Positions 22,466-31,294 of a DNA stretch of 64,000 nt are shown in pieces. A program made the position numbers and the translations under genes. This stretch comes from Dermacentor variabilis. Lineage: Eukaryota; Arthropoda; Arachnida; Ixodida; Ixodidae. Numbering within the stretch: position 1 is the first letter of the stretch; each line of letters begins with the position of its first letter. The notes below the pieces were generated by a model, which did no database searches, was not told the origin of the DNA, and saw only the letters and a list, made by a program, of their open reading frames with translations. The stretch spans positions 227,860,024 through 227,924,023 of the forward strand of contig NC_134571.1 in the NCBI RefSeq assembly GCF_050947875.1. The letters are read 5' to 3'.

Positions 22466-23360
22466 CTGGACGTCAAGGCAAGCCTCGAGGAGCAGTATTC
22501 TCAGGAGAAAACAGCACTCCTCTCTGAGCAGGTGGCACGTACCAAGGAGCTGCTGAGCAAGCATCGGGAAGAAGTGGAGCAACTGGAGAAAACTGTGGAG
22601 GCAAGGCTAGCAGACGAGTGGCGACGCCTGACGGAAGAGCTGGACGTCCTCCTTTGCAGCCTCAGGGAAAAGGAACAGGCTTTTAGCCGGTCTGCCAACA
22701 AACAGCAAGTGAAGGCTTCTGCTGAAATGGCAGAGCTTATCAACAAACACGGTGAAGAGGTCCAAAAACTGTCCTTTGCCCTCGAGGAAGAGCAGAAAAA
22801 GACAAGAGTCACTCTGCAATGCACTTGATTCAGTCAAGAAAGAAAGGGACAAAATCGTAGAGCTTGCAGAGAGCATCACAAGGGCCAGCTCGGACTCGGC
22901 AGTTGACCCAAGCACTGCAATCAGACGACTTGCAGAAGAGAATGCAACGTTGCGACGAGAGGCGGAAGCAGCACGCGCCGAATATGAGTCTATGCTCTCT
23001 GAGGAGAAGTCTAGGCTGAAAGATGAAGTGGAGACTGTTCGTGCAGAGTACGAGTCTACACTGCAGAATCTTGAGGAGAAGCTCCAAGGGACTGAGGTCG
23101 ACCCCATGAGACATCTGGAGGAACTGCTTGCAAACCAGGAGCAGTACCAGGAAGAAGTGAAGTTGAAAGACGAAAAGCTACTTCTACTGAAGCACGAAGT
23201 GGAGCAGTACGCTGACACGCTTAATTCGCAAAGGCTGGAGTATGGCCAGGAGCTGGAAAATATTGAGCGAAGTCTGGAGGCCAAGCACACTGCCGAGATC
23301 AAGTCACTAAAGTCAGAGCACAGGGAAAACGTTGAGGTGCTGAGAGAGAGTCTGCAATGA
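22466..23360 (+). pseudogene. Captured coiled-coil coding segment replacing PR-RT-RNase H
   Basis: Directly after the VLLD of the BEL protease, the frame continues as a heptad-rich, Glu/Lys/Arg/Leu-rich coiled coil (LEEQYSQEKTALLSEQV ... HREEVEQLEKTVEARLADEW). One frameshift near 22815 follows, and the segment ends with KSEHRENVEVLRESLQ. It has almost no Cys, no retroviral motif and no intron. The composition matches long cytoskeletal, golgin or endosomal coiled-coil proteins, but I cannot name the source gene. The first clear integrase sequence (HHIHQLTLHGG) starts about 20 bp later. I infer that cellular mRNA was joined into the element during reverse transcription. A processed pseudogene insertion followed by deletion of pol is the alternative. 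Confidence 0.65.
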
Positions 23361-23804
23361 GAGCTGCTGGTACACCATATTCATCAACTCACGCTGCATG
23401 GAGGAATAAGCGTCACATTATCTAAGTACTGGATAATACAAGAAAGACAGCTGGTGAAGAAGATAATTCATGGATGGCTGAAGTGCCAACGATTTGACGC
23501 CAGACCGCTGCACCAAGAAACAGCCCCACTTCCTGCTGACAGAGTCAACGAGCGACAACCATTTGAAGCGATTAGTGTGGATTTCGCGGGTCCGTTACTT
23601 ATAAAAGACACGATAGAAAGCACTACAACACAGTATGTCAGAATATTTGTATGTGTTACTACACGAGCTGAGCATCTCTAAATTGTGGACAACACGACAA
23701 GAGAAGCATTCTTACATGCATTCCGAAGATTTACAGCGAGACGAGGGCTATGTTACACATTTACAGTGACAACGCAAGGACATTCAAGAAGGCCAACAGA
23801 GATT
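23361..23804 (+). pseudogene. BEL/Pao integrase, zinc-binding and core part
   Basis: The reading shows HHIHQLTLHGG...KYWI (the HHCC-type N-terminal region), LVKKIIHGWLKCQRFDARP, then the RNase H-fold core beginning FEAISVDFAGPLLIK (first catalytic Asp) and IFVCVTTRAEHL. It continues through a frame change to the SDNARTFKKANRD-like site at about 23765-23800 (second catalytic Asp), where the SINE cluster interrupts it. The first Cys of the expected C-x2-C pair appears replaced. Integrase would insert the cDNA into chromosomes. This copy is inactive. Confidence 0.8.
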
Positions 23805-23953
23805 GACGTAGTAGTTCTGCGGAAACCCGCAAGGTGGAGAGAAGCAATGTATAAAGGGAAAATGAGACATCCACCCGTTTTGTAGCAATTGCTACAAAGG
23901 AATCCCATACGGGTTCCTCGAAAGAAAAGCCTCATAGTTGAAGAAAAATTCCT

Positions 23954-24024
23954 CCTGGTCCGGGACTCGAACCCGGGACCACCGCCTTTCCGGGGCAGCC
24001 GCTCTACCATCTGAGCTAACCAGG
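23954..24024 (-). promoter_or_regulatory. tRNA-like head with RNA polymerase III boxes, SINE unit 1
   Basis: On the minus strand it contains TAGCTCAGATGGTAGAGC (A box and D-arm) and GGTTCGAGTCC, a perfect B box. The ends CCTGGTT and ACCAGG can pair as an acceptor stem, and a five-pair stem (CTGCC/GGCGG) flanks the CCGGAAA loop. It folds like a tRNA but sits inside a 282-bp repeat and has no independent context, so I treat it as a SINE promoter, not a tRNA gene. Confidence 0.75.
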
Positions 24025-24235
24025 CGGCTAGCAGATGGTAGGGCGAAGTCGAATTCGTCGACAACACGAAGCAAAGGCAAGAGTTTGACGTAGTAGTTCT
24101 GCGGAAACCCGCAAGGTGGAGAGAAGCAATGTATAAAGGGAAAATGAGACATCCACCCGTTTTGTAGCAATTGCTACAAAGGAATCCCATACGGGTTCCT
24201 CGAAAGAAAAGCCTCATAGTTGAAGAAAAATTCGT

Positions 24236-24306
24236 CCTGGTCTGGGACTCGAACCCGGGACCACCGCCTTTCCGGGGCAGCCGCTCTACCATCTGAGCTA
24301 ACCAGG
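24236..24306 (-). promoter_or_regulatory. tRNA-like head with RNA polymerase III boxes, SINE unit 2
   Basis: This is the same structure as 23954-24024, exactly 282 bp downstream, with a T for C change in the acceptor region. A third head at about 24518-24530 is cut off before its B box by the inverted junction. Confidence 0.75.
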
Positions 24307-24609
24307 CGGCTAGCAGATGGTAGGGCGAAGTCGAATTTGTCGACAACACGAAGCAAATGCAAGAGTTTGACGTAGTAGTTCTGCGGAAACCCGCAAGGTG
24401 GAGAGAAGCAATGTATAAAGGGAAAATGAGACATCCACCCGTTTTGTAGCAATTGCTACAAAGGAATCCCATACGGGTTCCTCGAAAGAAAAGCCTCATA
24501 GTTGAAGAAAAATTCGTCCTGGTCCGGGACTTTTCTTTCGAGGAACCCGTATGGGATTCCTTTGTAGCAATTGCTACAAACGGGTGGATGTCTCATTTTC
24601 CCTTTATAC

Positions 24610-25145
24610 AAGGCCAACAGAGACATCAATCGTATGATTAAAGAACTACAGGAAGAAGTCTCCAAAAGAGCAAGCCAAGGAGATCAAATCAAATGGAAGT
24701 ACAGTGTTGAACAAGCGCCTTTGTGGGGAGGCTTTTATGAAAGGATGGTACGAAGCACGAAATCAGCAATGAGGAAAGTTATTGGAAAAAGACTTATCAA
24801 GAGAAGAGATGCAAACAATAACAATTGAAGTTGAAGCATAGAACAAATGTGGAAAAATAAGCAAAGTGAAAGATCACGAAAGATTGGTGGAAAAGATGAA
24901 ACAAGGAATATTTAAAAGAACTGAGAGAGCAGAGTAACGAAAGAAAGCAAGAAATGACAGTGAACCAAGGAGATATCATTTTGATCGGCGCACGCACTCC
25001 TAGATCTTTCTGGAACCTGGCTAAGGTCACTGAAGTATATTCTGAAGTCGACGCGAAGCCGCGCTACTTTCTGTTAAAAACGAAAGAACTCGCTCGGAGA
25101 CCTGTGCAACATCTCTACACAATTGAAGGCTGCTTCAAATCATGA
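24610..25145 (+). pseudogene. BEL/Pao integrase C-terminal part
   Basis: The core resumes with KANRDINRMIKELQEEV and then YSVEQAPLWGGFYERMVRST (about 24695-24760), the conserved BEL integrase WxG..ER.(V/I)RS block with the third acidic site nearby. After a frame change comes the BEL-specific C-terminal domain (GDIILIGARTPRSFWNLAKV ... RPVQHLYTIEG), ending at the stop 25143-25145. The 3' LTR follows 26 bp later. That C-terminal domain is what separates BEL/Pao from Gypsy. Confidence 0.8.
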
Positions 25146-25171
25146 GAAGAAAACTTTTCACGGCTGGGTGC

Positions 25172-25320
25172 TGTTGAAACTCATAGGAGCGGACAAGACG
25201 AGAAAGAAGAAGACGGCGGGCTCCGAAGGCGCGCGCTAAGAAAAAACCAATAAAAAAGGAATAAAAGAAGATTGATTTCGTTCGCATTGAACGCAGCTGC
25301 TTCGTCTCGTTTCTGCAACA
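25172..25320 (+). repeat. 3' LTR of the BEL/Pao element
   Basis: TGTTGAAACTCATAGGAGCG ... TTCTGCAACA is 149 bp like the 5' LTR. The GGCTGGGTGC stretch before it would hold the polypurine tract but is a poor one. Confidence 0.85.
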
Positions 25321-26094
25321 GTAGCATCATCTTCTCGAGCTTCAGATAATGTCCCTCTTTCACCTAGGTCGACGCATTCTGGTCGCTTACACACCTCTAA
25401 AAATAATTTGGACAATGCGAGGGGTGGCGGCCACTTGCTTACTGCAACTGCACTCTACACTAACATCCATAGCCTTTACATGAAAAAAGACAGCCTCAAC
25501 GTTCTAATAAATGATTGATGAGTGGATACTGTAATACTAATAATACTGTCGAGTAAAATAAAAAATAGTGAATTGTTTCAGTGTAACAAACAGGTTGTTG
25601 TGTACCGATGTGACCGTGGCGATAAAATGGGCGATGGCGTTCCGATTGCAGTGAACGAGAATTTCACATGCCTTTCGATTCCAACAATTAGCAGTTTGGA
25701 AATAATTTGGTGTTGCTTAACCATTAATATTAAAAAATTATTCTTGGCATTTGCTATTGTTCACCAAGCTATGCTAGCAGTTCTTTCTGAGCTGCTACAT
25801 GATTTTCTGAATGCAGTAATTGTACAGTTTCCAGAAGTGCCTATTTTGCTTGTTGCCGATTTTAATTTTGCACACATGCAATGGTCAGAACCTTGCCCCT
25901 TTCCCGACCCATCGTCTGTAGAAGCTATCAGTTTCTTTAACATTTGTTTAGATTTCCATCTGTCTTAACCCATTTCTCAGCCGACACGTGTGACACTCAC
26001 CACAGCATCACTACTCAATTTGGTACCAACATCAGCTCAAGATACCACCTCATCTGTAACACACACACCTGGATTGAGCGATCATGATGTACAA
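25321..26094 (+). pseudogene. CR1 LINE segment 3: endonuclease domain
   Basis: Plus-strand reading after the BEL element: NNLDNARGGGHLLTATALYT, then VVVYRCDRGDKMGDGVPIAV (about 25590-25660), ISSLEIIWCCLTINIKKLFL, PILLVADFNFAHMQWSEP (about 25840-25900), and finally a GLSDHDVQYLL block near 26075-26100. These are the GDFN and SDH landmarks of the LINE apurinic-type endonuclease, here with ADFN. Stops and frame changes make it inactive. Confidence 0.75.
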
Positions 26095-26475
26095 TATTTA
26101 CTCGCGTAATGATCGCACTTTTTTGTAAAAAATTTATGCAAATTTAGGGGTGTGATCATTACGCGGGTTAAATTTCCAGCGAAAAGAAACATTTTCTTTT
26201 TTTCATCCCGTGTTTGCTGCGGGATGACAACAGGTCAGCAAGCAGGCGGCTGCCGCTGTCAGTGCGAGTCACCAAAACAAAAATGGCGGCCGGTGAAGCA
26301 AGCCGAACGCGATTATTTTTCTTCTCGTGAGTGCATTACACGCACTGAAACAGTTTCTTCCGTATCAGTAATGAATAATATCGTTGATATCAGCAAGTTT
26401 GCAACATTTGCATTTGCAGTTTGCAACGACAAAGAAATTGCGAAGCGCTGCTCTGCCTATAAAATAGCTACTACA
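26095..26475. mobile_element. Small MITE-like insertion with subterminal inverted repeat
   Basis: CGCGTAATGATCGCAC (26103-26118) is inverted at 26150-26165 with one mismatch. The LINE reading breaks at about 26095 and resumes by about 26476. Such sequence is not LINE-like, so I infer a small DNA element inserted after the endonuclease domain. Its right boundary is uncertain, and the superfamily could not be set. Confidence 0.4.
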
Positions 26476-26857
26476 TTATGTGCTGATGCTCTCAACGCTG
26501 CTAAATTCAATTTTTTTCACACTACACTTCCATCTTTGTTAACAACTAATCCAAAGCAGTCTTGAAGCGCAGTAAAGCCAAAAAGTGAAACAGCCATATG
26601 CCTCGTTGATGAATGTGGTGATCAGTTCCAAAACAACTCTCTGGGCTTCTTTACTTAACGGAACTTTCGCTCACTCTTTCTCGGACTCTAACATTATTCA
26701 TTATCCGTGCACACAGAATTTTAACTATTTTCCTATGGATCCCATTACGTTTGAAATTGCCGGTATAGTGGCTATCATTAATAAATTAAAACGGTCATCC
26801 TTGTGTGGTACTGACAAAACTAACTCTAAATTCCTTCAGTATACTTTCACATGGTAG
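26476..26857 (+). pseudogene. CR1 LINE segment 4: endonuclease-RT linker
   Basis: Readings NAAKFNFFHTTLPSLLTTN, then CLVDECGDQFQ, and DPITFEIAGIVAIINKLKRS followed by SLCGTDKTNSKFLQ correspond to the region just before the RT palm. There CR1/L2 elements carry ....I..I.NL...SS.GPD.I....L. Frameshifts are present. The piece ends where the Gypsy LTR begins. Confidence 0.7.
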
Positions 26858-27268
26858 TGACGTATGAAGAACACAGTAGCAATACTGTGAAAGACAAAAC
26901 TAACTTTTATTGGGTGAACCTGTGCCCACAAACACAGGCTACACTTAAAGAACGGCGACAACGGCGCACACAGTCGGCGATCGTCAAAATCTGATCAGCG
27001 GGTCAAGCGCATCGGCATTTATACATCAGTCGTCGAATGTTCCAGACTAATCGGTGGGACCCGCGTGTCTTTCACAAAGTTCTACGCCATTCGTGTCACG
27101 CTATGAAATCAGATAACACAAGGTTCAGTAAAAACAGACAGTGGATAGAACCATCGATAACTTTTGCGAAACTTTCTATACATGCAGGCGAGTCCTGCGC
27201 TGTGCTGTAACATTTGTTAGGTGGTGAAACGTGGTCGCCCGATAGACACATACAAGTACACGTGTCGA
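26858..27268 (-). repeat. 3' LTR of Gypsy family A
   Basis: It is bounded by the LINE at the left. At the right it is bounded by a polypurine tract (AAGAGGGGGG on the minus strand, 27271-27280). It contains CCCAATAAAAG (minus strand, near 26910) as a polyadenylation signal and TGTATAAATGCC (near 27020) as a TATA-like box. The exact right edge is inferred from the stub at 29374-29389. Confidence 0.65.
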
Positions 27269-27289
27269 TACCCCCCTCTTAAAAAAAAG

Positions 27290-29370
27290 CATCGACCCGA
27301 TGCTGCAAACAAACAAAAGTAATAAACGAAAACACCCCTAGCAGAGAAACAACAAAAAAAGGAAGTTCGTCAGCGTGCATAAAAAGGCTTGAGACGCACC
27401 ACGTGGACCACTTTAGATCATGTGCGGCGTCGCTGTGAATGCGAAATGCCGTTTGGCATGACCTCATAGTCCAGTGCCCCAATACGTCGGATGGCCTTGT
27501 AGGGTCCGAAATAGTATCACAATAGTTTCTCACTCAGTCCTCGTCGGCGTATCGGGGTCCAAACCCAAACACGATCACCGGGCTGGTACTCGACGAAGCA
27601 TTGTCAGAGGATGTAGTGTCGGTTGTCAATACGCTGCTGGTTTTTGATCCGTAGGGTGGGCAAGCTGTCGGGCTTCTTCGGCGCGCTGGAGATAGGTAGC
27701 GACGTCAAGATTCTCTTCGTCAGTGAAGTGTGGCAGCATGGCGTCGAGCGTCGTCGTCGACTTCCTGCCGTAAACTAACTTGAACTGTGTTGTTTTTTGC
27801 ACCGCCGTGTTGTGAGCGAACATGACGTACGACAATACGGCATCCCAGGTCTTGTGTTCGATGTCGACGTACACGGCTAGCATGTCAGCGAGGGTCTTAT
27901 TCAGGCGCTCCGTAAGACCATTCATCTGTGGGTGGTAGGCAATTGTCCTCCTGTGCCTTGTCTGACTGTACTGCAGAATGGCTTGGGTGAGCTCGGCTGT
28001 AAAGGCTGTTCCTCTGTCGGTGATGTGGTGATCCTGGGTGCCATGTTGCAGCAGGATGTTCTCGATGAAGAATTTTGCCACTGTGGCTGCGCTACTTTTG
28101 GGCAGAGCTTTCGTTTCAGCGAAGCGGGTGACGTAGTCCATCGCCACGACGATCCACTTATTTCCGGTTGTTGACGTCGAAAAGGATCCCAACAAGTTCA
28201 TCCCGATCTGCTGAAATGGTCGGCAAGGAGGCTCGACCGGCTGTAGTAATCCCGCAGGCTTTGTAGGTGGTGTCTTGCATCGCTGAGAGTCAAGGCATGT
28301 CTTGACGTAACAGGTGACGTTGGTGGTCAGACGGGGCCAGTAATAGCTTTCCTGTATCCTCGATAGCGTCCAGGAGAATCCGAGGTGCCCAGCGGTCGGA
28401 TCGTCATGCAGGGCGTGCAGTACTTCTGGACGCAGCGCTGAGGGAACAACAAGAAGGTAGTTAGAGCGGACTGGTGAGTTCTTTACTAGTAGGTTGTTTT
28501 GAAGTGAGAACAAAGACAATCCTCACTTAAATGCCCTTGGGACGACGTTGGTGTACCCTTCCAAATACTCGATGAGGCTTTTTAGCTCCGGGCCTGCTCG
28601 TTGCTGTTCAGCAAAGTCTACTGCACTTGTTATTCCGAAGAAGGCGTCGTCATCCTCATCATCTTGCGGCGGCAGGTCAATGGGGGCGCGTGACAGGTAA
28701 TTGGCACCAGAGTGTTTTTGTCCGGACTTGCAGGTTACAGTGATGTCACATTCTTGTAGTCTGAGGCTCCACCGCGCCAACTGTCCTGAAGGATCTTTTA
28801 AATTCGCTACCCAACACAATGCATGATGGTCGCCGACGACTTTGAATGGCCTGCCATACAGGTAAGGGTGAAATTTTGCTGTAGCCCAAACGATGGCGAG
28901 GCATTCATTTTCGGTCGTAGAATAATTGCCTTCCGCTTTCTGACAGCTACCGGCTAGCATAAGCCATCACCCGTTCAAGTTCGTCTTTCCACTGGAATAG
29001 GACAGCACCGAGGCCTAGGCTACTGGCGTCAGTATGAATTTCGGTATCGGCGTGCTCGTCAAAGTGCGCAAGTACTGGCGGCGACTGCATGCGTCGTTTG
29101 AGTTCTTGAAATGCGTTGGCCTGTGGCGTTTCCCATTTGAACTCGACGTCACATTTTGTTAGATGTGTCAGTGGCTCAGCGATGCACGAAAAGTCCTGGA
29201 CAAAGTGACTGTAGTAGGCGCACATGCCAAGGAATTTACGCACTGCGTTCTTGTTGATGGGCTGCGGGAACTTTATGATGGCAGCTGTCTTCTGCGGGTC
29301 GGGGCAGACTTCAAATTTGCTGATGACATGGCCCGGGAACAGAAGCTCATCGTAGGCAAACTTCATGAGA
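27290..29370 (-). pseudogene. Gypsy family A pol remnant (RT end, RNase H, integrase)
   Basis: Reading on the minus strand from 29370: the RT C-terminal HVISKFEVCPDPQKTAAI and FLGMCAYYSHFVQDFSCI, the RNase H start TEIHTDASSLGLGAVLF, then [16 protein letters not shown]. The integrase follows (28519-27626) with WPRL..NVTCYVKTC, IVVAMDYVTRFAETKAL, HHITDRGTAFTAEL and AYHPQMNGLTERLNKTLADM. Near 27360-27560 the tail includes QPGDRVWVWTPIRRRGLSEK, a GPY-type module, and VVHVVRLKPF. The catalytic D-D-E positions are recognisable, but stops and frameshifts occur near 28520, 28950 and 27626. Confidence 0.85.
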
Positions 29371-29389
29371 TATGCAAGTACACGTGTCA

Positions 29390-29678
29390 ATAGCAAAGAA
29401 TATAGCTCTGTCATATTAGGTGGCATTTTTACTAAATCAATTCAGGATAGCTATCTGTCAGAAGACTGGTAAACAGCAAAGGTAATTCCTCTTCATAAGT
29501 CAGGCGACAGGCATAACCCCATAACTATCACCCTATTTCTCTTCAGTCAGTACTTTTTAAACTAACAAAGCATATTATTTACACGCATCTTGTTACTTTC
29601 TTGGACTCAAATAACTTTTTCCACAGCTCCTAACATGGCTTTCGTCAGTTCTCTTCAAGCACAACGCAACTACAACAT
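29390..29678 (+). pseudogene. CR1 LINE segment 5: RT N-terminal part
   Basis: The reading SKEYSSVILGGIFTKSIQDS, then TAKVIPLHKSGDRHNP and a HGFRQF-like block (about 29635-29650) matches the fingers of CR1-type RT (W..A.V.PL.KSGD). The piece ends where the foldback element starts. The downstream RT continues at 31295. Confidence 0.75.
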
Positions 29679-29778
29679 ATTGGTGCCAAAAAACGTGCAC
29701 TCGCCAAGAATAAAATAAAAATAAAATTTCAAAGAAATTTATTTTATTTTTGGTGAGTGCACGCTTTTTGGCACCAAT
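29679..29778. mobile_element. 100-bp foldback (palindromic) MITE
   Basis: ATTGGTGCCAAAAAACGTGC at the left is mirrored by GCACGCTTTTTGGCACCAAT at the right. The arms, each about 47 bp with few mismatches, continue through an ATAAAATAAAAATAAAAT-type stretch. Only a few bases separate the arms, so transcripts or single strands would form a long hairpin. No target duplication is clear. Confidence 0.7.
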
Positions 29779-30055
29779 GGAATTCGATATGCATTTTTAC
29801 ATAAGCTACACTGTCTTGCAGCTTTCTTTGATTTAGAAAAAGCTTACGACACCATGTGGAGGTACTCGAGTTTTAAGAAACCTGGCTGACCCCGGGATCC
29901 ATGGTAAAATGCTCAACTGCCTAGCTGATTTTGTCTAATAGAACATTTCAGGTATGTCTCGGCTCAGTACATTCTCACACAGTTACACAGGAAAATGGCG
30001 TTTCACAAGGCTCTGCTCTCAGCACGACCCGGTTCATAATAAAAATGAACTCAGT
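29779..30055 (+). pseudogene. I-clade LINE RT fragment (plus strand)
   Basis: The reading AAFFDLEKAYDTMWR (about 29817-29863) followed by NLADPGIHGKMLNCLADF and TRFIIKMNSVT (about 30030-30055) is the same RT segment as in the full-length copy at 14.7-20.3 kb (VFFDLEKAYDTTWR ... IVKMNSVN), in the opposite orientation. It is truncated on both sides: by the foldback element at the left and by the pogo-type element at the right. Confidence 0.8.
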
Positions 30056-30057
30056 TA

Positions 30058-31294
30058 CCGTATCTACACGATTGTAAGTCAACCTCTTTTTTTAAATTTG
30101 AAAATCTGAAGTGGGGGGGGGGGGGGGGGGGGACGGTCGACTTACAATCGAAACCAAAACGCGGCACTGCCAAAATAGCAAGGCCAACGGGAGCTACAAT
30201 GTAGTTACAATTTTGTTTGCTCTATGGCCCGACCCGTAGCTTTTCGCTATCCTCTGGGTTTGTTCGCTTTTCGGAAGGATTTTTCAACATTTTTGAGTTT
30301 TACAGTGCACACAACACTCACGGGGGGGGAGTCGATAGTTGGTGGAAGCGCCGCTGTTCCATTCGCGGCGGCACCCTCAGAACCATAGCGTTGGTTATAT
30401 TAACTCAATGCTCAGAACGGCGTCGCTTGCAGGCAGTATCGGTAGTTCATGGAAGAGCAGACACTGCTCACATGTTTCTCTTTCCCTGTAGCTCTTAGCT
30501 TTCTCTATGCTCTTAGTTTGACCAAAGGCATTGGTTTGACGCGTTCGACTTGACTGCCGGCTACGTGCTACTTCCATGCTTCCTCAGTCGTCATGAGTGC
30601 TCGAGGCCCACTAATCATTCGGCCCTCGTTCACAGCAGCATTCAAGAGGGCTATCACCCTTTACGCCGAAGAAACAAATCACTGCGCAGCCGGCCGCAAG
30701 TTCTATGTTTCTGAACGGGTGGTGCGAGAGTGGCGACTGCAGCGAAGTGATATTTTCACCTGTGACGGCAAGCGAAGAATTTCCCACGAGCCGAAGTCGG
30801 GACGCTTTCCAGAGCTGTAGGCCAAGCTTGCGGGGTACGACATCGCTGAAATGTGTGATCGGTCCCTGCCAGTGGAGTGCGACGTGGTCATGAAACAAGC
30901 CCGGATCTCCGCCTTTTAAGGACCTGCTCTGCCATCAGTACAACGAGTGGCTGGTGGCAGAAGACTGTGAACTTACGCCAACCGAACCTGTCAAAAGAGC
31001 CTCCCTGACGGCTGCGTGGGGTTGGGTGTGGGCTGCTGTTCCACAATATGTCATAGTGCGGTCGTTTGCCCAATGTGGAATTTCGCTGGACGACGACGCG
31101 CTGTGGGACCGTAGCAGCGATGACGATGGCAGCAGTAGTGAAGATGAGTAGTCCAGTAACCATGTCAGCTAGTAATAAATTTTCGTTATCGAATGCGCCC
31201 TCGAGTATGCTCTTCTTCTTCTTCTTTTTTTTTTTCTGTCGCACACAATACAGGTGGGGTGGGGGGAGGTCGACTTATAATCGTGTAAATACGG
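30058..31294 (+). mobile_element. Internally deleted pogo-type DNA transposon
   Basis: Inverted ends are CCGTATCTACACGATTGTAA at the left and, reversed, CCGTATTTACACGATTATAA at the right, about 27 bp in all. The plus strand encodes the transposase N-terminus from 30593 (SFTAAFKRAITLYAEETNH ... VVREWRLQRSD, a helix-turn-helix, then KSGRFPEL). After a stop it encodes the C-terminus (YNEWLVAEDCELTP ... QCGISLDDDALWD with an acidic end, about 30940-31150). The DDE domain is absent. TA lies before the left end; the right flank is CA. A run of about 20 G occurs at 30112-30132. Confidence 0.75.

Larger units (their letters stand above)
23805..24608 (-). mobile_element. Cluster of tRNA-headed SINEs (Ruka-type), 2.5 tandem units plus inverted end
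   Basis: A 282-bp unit is repeated head to tail (for example 23892-24170 and 24174-24452, nearly identical). A third, partial unit stops within the tRNA-like head at about 24530. There it joins an inverted copy of the internal part (24533-24607), giving a long palindrome. Each unit read on the minus strand has a tRNA-like head with A and B boxes followed by a unique body. AAGGCCAACAGAGA occurs on both sides (about 23790-23804 and 24610-24624), consistent with a target duplication in the BEL integrase. The resemblance to the tick SINE Ruka is from memory of its description and was not aligned. Confidence 0.8.
20715..25320 (+). mobile_element. BEL/Pao LTR retrotransposon carrying a non-retroviral coiled-coil segment
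   Basis: Two 149-bp LTRs (20715-20863 and 25172-25320) bound the element, with GTAGG/GTAGC as the 5-bp target duplication (four of five match). In order it contains the primer-binding site, a BEL-type gag, about 0.9 kb of coiled-coil coding sequence where protease, RT and RNase H should be, the integrase N-terminal and core region, a SINE cluster inside the integrase, and the BEL-specific integrase C-terminal domain. It inserted in the CR1 LINE between ORF1 and the endonuclease region. Without RT it could only have been copied in trans after the replacement. Confidence 0.85.
26858..29389 (-). mobile_element. Gypsy LTR element (family A), 5' half deleted
   Basis: On the minus strand a complete 3' LTR (26858-27268) follows integrase, RNase H and the end of RT. 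At the right end a stub of LTR sequence (GCAAGTACACGTGTCA, 29374-29389) matches the LTR start (ACAAGTACACGTGTCGA near 27252-27268). RT sequence abuts this stub, so gag, protease, most of RT and nearly all of the 5' LTR were deleted. Flanks GTAG and ATAG fit a 4-bp target duplication with one mismatch. The element sits in the RT region of the CR1 LINE. Confidence 0.75.

Noticed and set aside
22607..23302. Ser-rich 231-residue minus-strand frame
   Set aside because: It is the antisense of the Glu/Lys-rich coiled-coil frame, which typically gives Ser/Phe/Leu-rich shadows.
23954..24306. Genuine tRNA genes
   Set aside because: The tRNA-like folds lie at a fixed place in tandem SINE units with the same body sequence. 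B and A boxes are expected for a SINE promoter.
23892..24452. Two identical 92-residue minus-strand frames as genes
   Set aside because: They are read-through of the 282-bp SINE units, including the tRNA-like head. The repeat explains the identity.
30112..30132. G-run as a regulatory quadruplex
   Set aside because: A single homopolymer in a dead transposon, prone to length error in assembly. No other supporting signal was found.
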